Shown piece by piece: positions 20,229-32,082 of a stretch of DNA of 64,000 bases. Location: assembly GCF_000350225.1 (NCBI RefSeq), contig NW_005179050.1, positions 1 through 64,000 on the forward strand. Direction: 5' to 3'. Each line of letters opens with the position of its first letter. The first letter of the stretch is position 1. The position numbers were made by a program, and so were the translations under genes. The stretch is from Chondrus crispus. Taxonomy: Eukaryota > Rhodophyta > Florideophyceae > Gigartinales > Gigartinaceae. The notes beneath the pieces are model-generated. The model had not been told where the DNA came from, did not search any database, and worked only from the letters and a program-made list of their open reading frames with translations.

Positions 20229-22247
20229 GGTGTACAGTACATGACGTTGCGCTTCGTTATCTATCCTGCACATGACATACCCTGCCCGGTAGGGTAATTT
20301 GGAAGAAAGGGTAATTTGGAACCCAGCTTCAAAGGTCTCTATGCACACAATGTGCATTCATGTGTTAGAATGACCAACCGGGAAGGAGTTTTGTCGCGCA
20401 CCATTTTTCTGAACTACGAGCGACCTACTTACTGGCTTGCCACTATAACCCCCTACCTTCCCCACGTTTTTGTTTTCGTTCGTGTATTTATTTTTGTTTT
20501 GTGTCGTACAGAACGCGAACCTCACTTCGCGAACGACGCCGAACAAGATTTGCGACTTCAATCCATCGACGTCTCAAGACCAAGTCAGAACGGCGACTCG
20601 ACGGTCGCCATCAAGTAACCATGCGGTGTGTCACACCGAGAACAAGAATGAGTTGTTTTGTTTTGCTTCTCATCGCACAAGAGCGTTACGCCAAGAGATT
20701 TCGTCTACCTTCCATGAGGATCGTACTGCACACCTAGACGTTGAAGAGTCCGAAGGGCCGAAGTTAACTCGGTAACCATGGTGATTTTCGTAATGATAAC
20801 CCGCTCGTACGGAGCTGTCTAACGACGGCTGCTCCGTTTTACTATCGATGGGTATGCCTAACAACAGCTAGGGCCAACAGCTTAGAAAAGGGGCGAAATT
20901 GGGGAGTCTTCATCGGAAATGCGGTCCCGATGAACGGAGTGATACAAAGCTAAATTTTCTGTGTATTGAGTCTAGAGAGGACGCCTCGGAAAACGATGTC
21001 CAGGTGACTCACGCGGCACGCAGGGGGGAACCCCCAACAATACGCAAATCGAACCCGTTGTTCTGACTACCCATCGAGAGCCGACTACTACTGATGTTCG
21101 CAAAAGCCTCGGTTTATGACTGCAAGGTACTGAAGGGAAAGGAAAGAAGAAAAAAATGGAGAGGAGAATGGAGAAGGGAAGTGACTGCTTTATAAACGAG
21201 GAGATCAAGGTACTCACGCCCTCCTTCATCGGTAGGGTCATCTCACTGAGAACCATTCTAACGGAAGAAAGCTTCACTCGACGAGCTACTTGACGACGAT
21301 CCGTCTGCTGCGTGCGAAAAATACCGTCGCCAAGTTCACATGTTCGCCCATGCCTCAAGCGATGTATTGGGATGGTCCCCGTCGCTATCCCTCACCATGA
21401 TCTTCATTCATTCATCCTTGTTTAATTTTCCTATCTTGTTATTCATTTGGTTCATATCTTGCTTCCCCGCTACGTGGCCGAATCCTACTTCTTACGAAGG
21501 CGGAACGCGAGGCCGCGCCGATGCACAGGGTCCGGAAGACAAAAAGAGAATCAATGATTGTTGAAGGAGGTTACTGCATGGCGCTGGCTTTTACATTACG
21601 AACGCCTCGAATCAAGATTGAATCGTTTGGAAAAGAAACACGGCGCGTCGGTCGTCAAGACAAAATGGAGAAGAGACGCGATGGTCTGAGGGGTATTTGC
21701 TCGTCAGCCGGATCAAAACCGCACCAATTTGGTGTCCCTGCTTTGAAAGCGGGGATGTTTGGGTACAAAGCGAAATGACGCCTCTGTGCAAAGTCTTCGT
21801 AACAACGAAAATCGACGTCCGTCCTAGGAGATAGCATGCCATCGAAGCACGAACGTTTGATAAATTGATGATTTAACACTAACCGATGTTATGGGTCTGC
21901 CCGAGCGAATCCCCTGGCCAGATTGACAACGCCCGAGGCGAGCCACTTGCTACTGTGCCGAGCGGCGCTCGTCGAGGGTGAACCTAGACCATTCAGTGCA
22001 GGGAAGGAGAACGTTGTCGGTCAAGAAGAGTCATCTTAACGTACTGCATCGGTACGAAGAACGTACCAGTCCTCATCCGAAGGGAAGTGGATCAAAGGGA
22101 TCGCGTCACGAACGATGGATTTCACTACTTTTTCTTTGAGAAGTGCGTATGGCTGACGCGGGTGACGTAAAAGCTGACAGAGAAACTGAGTGTAATTTTA
22201 CATCAGCTGTGTCTGATCGTAGACGTTTGAAACTGTGGACTGTGCGA
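20229..22247. other. Intergenic region between the two DNA transposons
   Basis: About 2 kb. Frames are short and none resembles a known protein. Part of it may be the far portion of the decayed retroelement that continues right of the pogo insertion at 24957, but I could not align it with confidence. Confidence 0.4.
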
Positions 22248-22249
22248 TA

Positions 22250-24956
22250 CAGAGAAAAATCTCGATACAGTGGCCCCTAAAGGTGGCCACCCGGAAAGGC
22301 CATTAGGGTCACTGTATCGGTGGGGGTCACTGTACTGGAGCTGGATGCAGGTGCCCCGCAACGGCCCCAAACAAAGGGGTGAAGTCCAGCTGACAGAGCT
22401 GACAACTTAAAAAGCTAATAAAACTGGAGCCTGCACCCATCTGATGCAGCTCAAAGCTGGCGCGAAACTCAAATAGTCTTGAAAGTAACCAAAAAACAAC
22501 CTTCGTGTCACCAACAACGAGCTGAGGGCCATCCAAAAACTGCCTTCTCGCTACCGCGAAGGCCACTGACGTAAGCCTTGACATCAGCATCGAGTACGAC
22601 ACTGTGTCATACTCTTCCAGCCGGGTTTCTAATACATTCATTGTTTTGATGACATCAAAATTTTGCCGAGAACAACTTGGGCACGAACATAGTTTGCAAG
22701 ACAGAACGACCGCGCATAGCGTCGTATCCCACATTCGATAGACGTCAACATGTCATCAAGCAAACGATCTCAACCCACCATTGAAACTAAGCAGCACGTA
22801 CTCCGACTCCTTGGAGCAAGACCTGATGGATCGTTTGGGGCTGCAACTTTAAACGACTCTACAAGTTCTCCGTGGACGGCCACCGCTTTGGCCAAAGAGT
22901 ACAGCGTTTCTAAAGCTGCTATATTCAGTTGGAAGAAAAATGCCACAAAGATAATGGCACAGAAGCTGCATACCCGCAAGTCCCGTAAACTTTCACGAAT
23001 GAAAGACGGAACATTTCGAGATGTCGAATCGGCGGTGGCAACCTATATGAGACAGAGAATGGTATACATGCGAGGCGAGTCTCTCTTTCGTGCCGATGTT
23101 GTTGCTAGAGCGGCTAAAGACATTGCGCAAAAGATCATGGAACGCCACGAAAAGGAGTTGGATGAAAAACTACCGGAAGATCAGGTCCTCGCCTTAAAGC
23201 AAAAAATTGAGTCTTTAAAAGGATTTAAGGGCAGCCCAATGTGGGTTGCAAACTTTATGCGGCGCAACAATATGCATAGTTCGAAGGGCACCGGACAAGC
23301 AGGGCACTTTGATTCACAGACAGTGTACATGGCTCGCCGTTCTATCCAGAGATCAGTTTGCACCTCTCCAATTGGATGCATCTCCAACACTGACGAAGTT
23401 GCCGTACTGTATCGTTCCTTTCCAAGCCGTGCGATTCGAAACATTGATGAACCAGCAACATACTCACGTCTGAAAGAGCGCCTAACTGCTGTGCTAACCG
23501 TATTCGCAGACGGTCGAAAGGCGCCACTCACCATTATTGGAAAGTCGAGAAGGCCGAAGAGTTTTCCACGACATTTTGATGCAGCAAAGGACTTGGGAAT
23601 ATTTTACAAATCCCAAAAGAATGCTTGGAACACTCAACAGCTGTGGACTTCTATTGCCACTGGGCTGAACAAAGCTACCCGTATACAGCACAAAAATGTT
23701 ATCAGTGTCGTCGACAATTGCTCTGCACATGCAATTGACTACACGCCGCATGAAAATTGGTCCACAGTGTTTCTTCCTCCCAATATGACCCCAGTCTTGC
23801 AACCTGTTGACGCCGCAATTGGTCGTTCTTTTAAATCTGCTTTCCGGCGTCTGCTCGTTGATCATATTCTCACTTACGTGGACAAGCAAATGGAAATGCC
23901 CGAAGAACAGCGCTCTACTTTTAAACTTACACAGATACTGACAACATACGATGCCGTTGTGATGATGAAGAAGGCATAGGATATGGTACCTATGAGCGTG
24001 GTTTTGAACAGTTGGCTAACGACTGGCATTGTTGCACCCTATCAACGCGACGACATTTTGCAGCGAAAAACTGCTGTTGGCAACCGCTCTGAGCCCGCAA
24101 TGAAAGCGATTGGCAGCTCTGCTACTTCTACGGAGTCTGCAATCAATGCATCGGAGGCGTTACGCGCAAAGGCAAAAGGAGAGGAGTGGCTCAAAGAGGA
24201 AGAAAACGATACAGACAATGGTATTGAGAACCACAATGAGGCATTGGGGGACTGGGAATGGACGGGAAACAACATGCATTTATTAATGAGCGACTGGCAA
24301 GAGTTGGCACGATTGAACGTGGTAGAAAGTTTTAGTAATGGAGATTTGCAGGAGTTTAGCAGGATGGAAGATGGCGTGGATATTTGCGTGCCAGTTTCAA
24401 GCGACAATGCGCTTGATGAAGCTGTTTCTACTGCCATGGAAGAGGTCCGAGGGCCTACGGAGCAGTCTGACTCAGACTCCGGGGCAGATGCACAAAGAGA
24501 AGAAGAGCGCTGTGCGGCAAAGAAGCCCTCTCTAAATCGTTTGCAGGCAGCAGCTGTGGCTTTGAGAAAGGAGGCAAATTTATTTGCCCAGAGTGAGCAT
24601 CCATTCTCAAAATCCATGAGGGATGATTTTCTGGTACTTTTGGACATTGAGATAGAGAACATTGTTGGCTATCGCAAGCGCTGTCGTCGTCAGTCAACGG
24701 TCGACTCATTTTTTCCGAGCTCGTCACGTGAGTGACCTTACAAATTTTAATTAAAAATATACTTTTTCTACAGTGACCCACTGCAAATACGGGTCACTCA
24801 ACAGGAAAGGTCACTGTAGTGAGGGGGTCACTGTAGAAAACGAAAGTGGGCTTTGTGGGCACACAAGGCAATGGTGGCAAGAATTTTCTGGCCATCGGTC
24901 ACTGTACCGAGGGGGGTCACTGTCACGAGCGGTCACTGTATCGAGATTTTTCTCTG
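22250..24956 (+). mobile_element. Nearly intact pogo/Tigger-type DNA transposon, 2.7 kb
   Basis: Terminal inverted repeats of at least 23 bp begin CAGAGAAAAATCTCGATACA and match perfectly at both ends. The element is flanked by TA (22248-22249 and 24957-24958). Both subterminal regions carry repeated GGTCACTGTA words (three or more on the right, two on the left), likely transposase-binding sites. A single transposase gene fills the centre. Perfect ends and an almost open frame suggest recent activity. Confidence 0.93.
22750..24735 (+). pseudogene. pogo/Tigger transposase with one in-frame TAG
   Basis: ATG at 22750. The frame is open to 23976, has one TAG at 23977-23979 (codon 410), and continues in the same frame to the stop ending at 24735, about 660 codons in all. 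Domains: an N-terminal CENP-B/psq-type helix-turn-helix (SVSKAAIFSWKKN, about residues 57-69); a second HTH region (GSPMWVANFMRRN, about 160-172); a DDE core with D215 (NTDEVAVLYR), D322 (VVDNCSAH) and D354 (LQPVDAAIG), 31 residues between the last two, typical of pogo; LPPNMTPVLQP is characteristic. The acidic C-terminal third has no known domain. The TAG lies after the catalytic core, so a truncated product could still hold all three aspartates. Confidence 0.9.
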
Positions 24957-25919
24957 TACTGATCACACGCAAGCCGATGTCTAGAAGACGGCCGTTCGTA
25001 GCCGAGGTGACGAAGAAGGACGAAACCAGGTCGGTTGAAATGCTTCGTTGCGCAGCGGCCTGAGACGGACTTTGCATTTAGTAATTTAGGGGAGAGAGCA
25101 TAGCTCTGGGATGATGGTGGACGAACCGGTGGACCGTTTTCGACAGTGCTGATTTGTCGACTGCTCTGAATGATCGAACGACGAAGGCCTATATTAACTT
25201 CGACAGCTGGTTGCCCCGAATGCTTAGGAGACCGGAGGAGGACGAAGGGGACCCCCCTCCCCGCTTCTTTTTGTGTTTTCGATAAAGACCTTGCCGAGGA
25301 ATAATTCGTTGAGGAATAATTGTTGAACGAGAGACGACAGCTGGGACAGCGTTGACGAGACGCCGTATCAACCCGGAAGGGGGAGAAAGAAGTTCACCAA
25401 AAATTCTTTGAGACCTGAGGGCCCCAGCCCGACACACCCGGTAGTCTCGTCCTTCATTTATGGACGCCATCCGTCGGACAAGACTGTACTGTGTACACAG
25501 CTCGATGGGGAAACCAATGTTTTGGCGGATAACGGGAGGAGGAGAAGACGGAGACAACCACCGGAAGCTTCTCTCACATAACAACCCTCGTCGAGTGTCC
25601 AGTAGGACAGGCTGGCAAGGAGTTGGGAAACAGACTCAGCGACACGCCGTGCCAAGGATAAAGAGGAAGAACGGAAGAGAAGGAAATATAGGGGAATCAG
25701 GGAAGAGAAAATTGAAAATGCAAAACAGGAGGATGACAGAGGATGAGATGCAGCCGCGGCGACGCCGCGCATAAGAAAAAAAGGAGGAAAAGAGGAGTGA
25801 TTTACGGAACAAATGAGTACGCAAGGAGATCTCTTTAATTCTTGCAAGGGATGAGGACGTCGCTAACATAGCGTCACCCCGACGAGGTACTATGTCATGA
25901 GCTGAAGCATGAGGGTAGT
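24957..25919. other. Decayed retroelement sequence, no intact gene
   Basis: Read on the minus strand, the part near 25800-25880 (GGTGACGCT...TTAGCGACGTC) is similar to 53911-53935 on the plus strand, so this is the continuation of the same element copy that has its LTR at 27980-28998. The frames are short and the sequence is T/C-rich on the minus strand. Confidence 0.45.
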
Positions 25920-27812
25920 TTACTTAGGCGGTTCGCGGAAGGATTTCCCTTCCGGGAGAGAAGTGATGAGTCGAGCCAGGACCCTGAGGACCTCCAACGA
26001 AGCCTCTTTAATGGCTTCCGTCGCCACGGCATGGGCCCGCAGAAGGGAAATATAGACCTCACAAACATGGCAAGCCCCTTGGGAATTTTTGGGACGGAGA
26101 AGTCGCTTCACGCGACGCTGGTTTGAGGTCACGTTGCGGAGAGAGGAGAAGAGGGGTTGGTTTCCCTCCGCCTTTGGGAATTGCACGGACAGACAGGCTC
26201 TCTGTAGCTTCGTGCTTTGAAGAGTTAACCTCCAAGGAGGCCGCCGGGATGAGAGTGCGTGCAGGGAGAGATGGCGGAGGATGGACAAGCTGGGATCTCA
26301 AGTGGATTGACAGCACAGCTGGTGAGACCGGCTGGACAATGGAGGTTGAGGGAGCTCCGGGTGCTACAGGAGTAGTAGCAGGACTAACGCGAGGACGCGG
26401 AGACGAAGGTGGTGATGGCCTTGTGCAGATATTGGAGACTCGGGGGTCTGTAGGTATACCCAGTTCGGTGATGGGGAGGGGAATTTGATTCCCAAATCGT
26501 CGTCTCAGCTGAGCCTCTGCCGCTTAACACAGGGATCCAGACCACGGGTTGAACCAAGCAAAATCGCCTGCTGCGCAGTGAGTCCGTCCGGAGCAGAATG
26601 ATGGGCGTTGGTGTGTGAAGGAGCGGGAAGAATTTTGACGCGGAATCGCGTCCCAGTTCACTCTCTCTATTTTGTCGAGCAGCGAATGGACTTCGCTATC
26701 CACATCTGCACCGCCCAGAGGGACTGTGAAATCGAGCAATCTCATGAGTTCGATGAGTTTGGGAGGCAGGAACCAAAGACGCCAGCAGTCATAGGTTTCC
26801 CTCAGTAATGTCGCTGCCACTTTAACACACCATTTGGTGAGGAATACGACCCAAAGCCCGTGCCGCCGATCGCAAAGATACCTCCCGTAATAAGTGAGCA
26901 CAGGACCAAGCTCTGCCAAAAAATCCTGACACACTTCGAACTGTCCCCACCAGGAAGGGATTTTTTGATAACGATTTGTGTAATGGTCTCGCGCAATTTC
27001 TCGCGCCTCTAGCATGTGGTATGCTACGAAGTAGCCGGTGTCCGAACGGAGACAACGCTCTGCTCGTACGATATGTTGGAAGAAGGGAAGGTTCCCACGT
27101 TTGAGATGACGGAAATTTTCCGGAATGATGGCTCGCGTCCAGAACATGGCTTCGTTTGTGGCAGTTCGTTGGTTATACCAAAGGCGATTTGCCTCTCTCA
27201 CGGGATCCCCGGCGGTCCAGTTCATCATGCTGTCTAAGTAAGATCGCTCTCCTTCCGTACGGTACTGCCAGGTGTCACAAAAAAACTGGCAGGTATGAGA
27301 CCGTCGGTCAGTGGTAATTCGAGGCGATCGCAGACAGCGGACATAAACCGCGCGGAGAGTGTATGACGACCATGGGGGGAGGAGCCGCGCAAAATAGAAG
27401 GAAGAATCGCGATGCGGGCTCGCTAATCGAAGGAATGGATGGCCACAAGGGGGAGGTGACCGGGTAATATACCAGCGCCGTCAGAAAATTTGTTTTCGAT
27501 ATTCACGGTGTCGCCAACGCCAAGATCGCAGAACCAAAGAGCAGCCGCGAACAAGAGGGGATGCGCACGCATGGATGTGTCGTGTAGTTCTGCGAGGGAG
27601 GCGTAGCGACAAGGAGAAGGAGTAATTTGCGGAGTGGGTTGGAAAATCGGTCGTGAAGGAGGATCGTCAGGGGGAAGTCGGGGAACGGAAGGAAGACCAC
27701 GGAAAGCTCGAGGTTGGGAAGAATGGCCAACTCCAAGGCGCTTGCGGATAACATTCTGGCCCGCCCGCCTCGGCGACGCAGGAGGTGTGGGGTTCGTCTT
27801 TTCCTTGCCCAT
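25920..27812 (-). mobile_element. Coding remnant of an LTR-type element (unknown protein), fossil
   Basis: The minus strand has an ATG at 27812 (MGKEKTNPTPPASPRR), a Pro/Ser-rich start, a long region rich in aromatic and hydrophobic residues (with WYNQRT, PSWWGQFEVCQDF, LWFLPPKLIELM) and a last block ending near 25920 with LLRAHAVATEAI and ARLITSLPEGKS. The last block is matched by LLRAHSVESAAL and ARLISSLPKGKS on the plus strand at about 53690-53835, with many synonymous base differences, so it was a real protein. I recognise no gag, protease, RT or integrase motif. It lies beside the 1-kb LTR and runs opposite to the LTR direction inferred from the copy at 49868. It looks broken, with at least a few interruptions. 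Confidence 0.5.
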
Positions 27813-27979
27813 CGTGACTGTTAATCAGGAGAAAGCTGAAAAAGAGTCGAAATGGAAAATGCAGCTGGAGATCAAGGAGCGAAGCATATGCGCAAGGACG
27901 CTCAGGAGGGGATATGTAGTGCAGTAAGGGGTTGCATAAGGAAGTGAAGGGAAAAGAAACTAAGTTGGAATGTGAATAC

Positions 27980-28998
27980 TGTAGTCCGGGATTGGGGGAC
28001 ACACGTGTGAATATTTACACAGTTTTTTTATTTTAATTATTAATTTTATTTTAGTTAATTAGTCAGTATTAATTTTGCTGACATTAGATTAGATCTAGGA
28101 TATAGCGCCGTGAGCTACTGTAGTGGCTCGGGCAGGGCAATATATACCTTAGCCCGCTGACTACCAAGTCAGTAAAGGTAACCCGAGTTGCCAGAGTCTG
28201 ATATCGCCTTGGTCGAAGTCCGTCTTTTACAAGACATTCCCGTCAACTACAGATTACTTTATCCTTTGCGCTCGAGGGTTCCCTTTCCTTTTCCTTTATC
28301 TCCCTATCCTTTTCTATTTCTAATTCTACCTATTTTCTCTTATCTTGTGTTGGTGCCATCGGCCTCGGTTGCGACCGAACCGGTGTCGGTGTCTTGGCTA
28401 TCGGGCGACACAGCTGGTGTAGCGCTGCGACTGTGACCTATTCTCCGACGGAGACTGTTGCAACGACGTCTCCCTCGAAGGGCTTTGTCGTGTGTACAAG
28501 CCAGTGTTGGTGCCATCGGTCTCGGTTGCGACCGAACCGGTGTACGTGTTTCGAGCCATCGGGCGGCACAGTTGACGTAGCGCTGCTACTTTCATTTCAT
28601 CCCGTCGGGCTGCGTTGCGACTCCCCCGTCGAAGGCCTTGTCGCGTTACAACTTGTAACGGGAGCTTCTTCGGCGCCTTCAAGGCGCCGAAGAAGCTCAA
28701 CGAGATTGGGCCTTACAACCCAGTGGAACCGGGATACCTACGTACACGCCCCACCCCACACTCATCGAGCAGTTATCTTTGCAAGTCTCTACCACATCAA
28801 TCCCGGGCCGGGCTATTTCTCTGTGCCCCCCCTATCCGGGATCTGAGCTACTACGAGTCGCAAGCTCGTTTAAACGGAGAAGGGAGAGTCGGACACTCCG
28901 TAGCGCTGTGCCGTCGGCAGTTCCTCTTTTTGTTGCTGTTGTAGTTTTTGCTGGACCATCGGACCGCGGTCTCTGCCTGACAGGCGCATTGCACTACA
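27980..28998 (+). repeat. LTR of about 1 kb, copy 1
   Basis: Reads TGTAGTCCGGG...GCACTACA in plus direction. Two related copies in the other orientation are at 49868-50911 and 51772-52754. Shared marks are a GGGGGACACACGTGTGAATA block, an AT-rich stretch and a GTAACCCGAGTTGCCAGAG block. Inside is a direct repeat of about 158 bp (28348 and 28506, each starting TGTTGGTGCCATCGG). No target duplication was found, so the element is truncated or rearranged. Confidence 0.75.
28662..28698. repeat. 37-nt perfect palindrome inside LTR copy 1
   Basis: Arms of 18 bp (GAGCTTCTTCGGCGCCTT and its exact inverse) with a single C as centre. A smaller odd-centred palindrome GTTACAA-C-TTGTAAC (28645-28659) stands three bases before it. 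Not seen in the other two LTR copies. Confidence 0.95.
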
Positions 28999-31900
28999 AG
29001 GCTCTTACAATTACAGTATCGGAGTTTGTTTCAACTCGCCGTCATCGTCCATGATAGTGTCCGTTGGGAGTTGCCTGTTCTACTACTCAATGATGGCCCG
29101 TAGAACCGTAGTGAGATTACGATAGTTCCCCTATTCGGTTTAGTCGTCGGGTTCTTCAAACCCCAAAACCTTGCAGTTGATGCCAAAACCCTCTGATCCA
29201 TGACTACGGGCGTCAGGAGTCACATCTCCCTTGCGCGGTTTCAGGACCATGTCAAAATAAATAGCTAAATAAATGGTCCTTCTCACAGCGATTTCCAACT
29301 TCTCCAAGCGTCCTCCCTCCAATATAGATTGTCGTCCAACTCCCTCATGATATATACAAAAACATAGAAGCGTTGAGGGATTAAAGCTAATCAGTGGGGA
29401 TAGGTATCCCATCCTGTTGAAGACAAGTCCGAAATCAACCTCGATCTGCATATTGGCCTCCACTGTACTGGACTGATAGGAAAATGTGGTTCTGAAAAAT
29501 CGGACCTAGATTTGGAATCCTTGAAAAACAGACTGAAAATTGGGGTGCTTCCAAACTTGATCCTCCGCGGTCGTCTGCATTTGCGTCTACGTAGACCTCA
29601 CGAAATGCAAGAGACACCTTATCCGATAATGCTGCAGCACGCTTATCGCTTTTGGAATGCAAATGGAGGATCATCAAGTGGACTGACCGTTTCAGAGCTA
29701 CTGGAGTCATCAGTACACGGACTGTAGAGTCGCGACGGTCTTGTGTATTTTGGTGCACAAGATCGCCGCTCTAGAGTAGAGTGGATACAGAACGCAAAAA
29801 GGAATAAACCACGACAACGACCACTGCGTGAGTTTTATCACATCCTTCCGAGTGGACCTCGGACCTGCCGGTCCGGTTTCCAGGGTTTGGATCGTGCTTC
29901 GCCCGTCCGTTCGCAAGACGGTAAAGAGCTTCCTCGTCAGCCCGTCCCACGACTGAGGCATTCTCTGATCATGCTAGCGCTTTTTACGTCGTCGACCTCC
30001 TTGCTCCCCCTCTTCTCGGTTAAACTCCTCCTCGTCCTTCGGTAATCCCTGCAGACAGGCGGAACGGGGCATGGCGTGCAGCGTTATGTCGTCGACGTCA
30101 CCAACCAAAAAATAGAAACAAAACATAAAACAAACAAACTTTGAAACAAAAACAGACTGGAGAACCGCAAAACAAGCGGTTCGCCTCCTTGATGACGACA
30201 CGTTCTGCCCGCGCATCCAAGGAAGGCACCTCCTTTCCTCACGCCTACATGACTGGCGCGACTTGCACTCTCCCTTCAGGGAAGCACGGTCCTACAACCC
30301 GCGTACTCTGTTAAAAGAAAGGGCGGAACGGGGGTTTGTATTTGCGTGGACTTGCGCTTGTCATCAGCGCGTTTCCTCATCCCGCGTGCCCGATCGGCGA
30401 CACCTGTTCCTTAATTTTTGGATAATAGTTCATACGCGTTCGGCCACCCGCCTGGCCTCGGACCACTTGTCCGTTTTCCCTCATTTGAAATGCCTCATAA
30501 TTTTCTTCATTCGATCGCACCTTGCGAAAGCCGATCGGCGACTTGGACGTCACTTCACGTGAGTGGTACACGCGCTTGTACTCAACCGAGTATAATGCCT
30601 CTATCGGAGTTTACAGTAAAGCTTTCCTTTCTCGAGCGAGTGCTGTTTAGGGGGAGGGATGGGTCTCGGAGAAGTATATATAGCTCCCTTCACTCTTTTT
30701 AATCTCCCTTCCTCGATATCGTGTGTGTGTCTGCCTCGGGGTTGGTGAAGCATACTGGGCTCCTTGCTTCTTCCGGATGTACATCTCGGTATTCTTCTGC
30801 ACGTTTCAACCTCTCATCCCAACCGCTGTGACAAAAAAAACTTTTTTGCCGTTCGCCGCATTTTCTAGACGACTCTGCTCGTGATTCATGAGACCCTCCA
30901 TCACGTGTAGACGTCCCGCCTTCGTCTGCACCTCTTACGCGACCTTCTGACGCGCATTTATTCTCGCCCCATGCTTGGCGTGGCTGCATAGAGTACGCGT
31001 AATCGCCTTCCGCTTAATTTTCCTTCAACTAGAAGAATTAGCCTGACATGTCCGTACGACGCAAAACACGCCTATTCGACGAACTCATCCTAGCCGTTAT
31101 CAGCTGCTGCAGTCGTTTGAGCCTGAGTTCCTTTTCCACGAGTTCGTGGTAGCAGTTCACAGGCCTCGGGCAGGTGGCCTTCACTTTCCTCCACACACGC
31201 TGCGAATTTGTCCCCTGTCCACAGCTCTTCTATATTACTACCGTCCCGTGCGGTGAGCTCAGTGCACTTCCCGTCACTGCCTCTCTTCCCGTTGTCCGCC
31301 GGCCTCATCTCCTCCTGCCTCTACCCATGACGCCAAAACACACGCCGTGCAGTAAGGCTCTCCTACGTCCCTTAGTTCCTCCTCGGCTTCGTCCTGAGTT
31401 GCGAGAGACCCGCAACGCGGTCGTCATCCGTAATCTTGTCAAGGTTGGACCGGATCTCGAAGATCATCGTCCTTTCAATGGCCTGCCGGCAGTCCTCGTA
31501 GACTTGCTGACCGATCTCCGCAGTGCAGGATCGTGTCTTTAACATCTCAAAACATAAAATAGAACAAACAAAAACAAACACAAGAAAAGTAAAGAAAACG
31601 AAGAAAAAAAGGAAGAAGGGTTATTGTAGCCAATTTGTAAGTATCTAGCTCGGGTGTAGGGAAAGCATGTGTGCGTCCGTGTCCGTCGAGTACGGTCAGG
31701 TAGCGCCTTCGCCCTGTGACGGCTCTGGGCATAGATACCGTCGGCTGTGGGCGACAGCGACTAAAAAAACTCTCTTTTGGATTAAATTACACCTCACGAG
31801 GACGGACCGCTGATCCCAATTGTCCTTTCACGTGCGTCCATCAATGACGTGGGCGTGTATTCTCCAGTGCGCGATATGCCTCCTCCGTGGATACAGTGTC

Positions 31901-32082
31901 ACTTCTGTTTCGTAGCGTGGCGGCGCACGCCGGTCCAGTTATCTGCAAGATTTGGAGGAAAGGGCTCCCTACTCTCCTACTCGTCACTTTCCACGATCAC
32001 GACTCCTGTGATTACCATCGCCTTCTGTCTTGGCGGCACGGTTTCGGTACCAGTCACAGCTATGGAGTCTCTTGACGGGGGG
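28999..32082. other. Mosaic of retroelement-derived, non-coding sequence
   Basis: About 3.1 kb with no gene I can support. On the minus strand, T-rich leaders such as TTTGTTTTTGTTTGTT (near 31565 and 30120) resemble the untranslated leader of the older Gypsy near 49780, and a TATATATA at 30675-30682 suggests an LTR promoter. The 3' LTR expected for the older minus-strand Gypsy was not found here. Confidence 0.35.

Noticed and set aside
24042-24662. Minus-strand frame of 206 codons
   Set aside because: Antisense to the C-terminal part of the pogo transposase.
29435-29758. Possible retroelement RNase H fragment on the minus strand
   Set aside because: A few words look suggestive (VYVDANADDR) but the order of motifs does not hold up.
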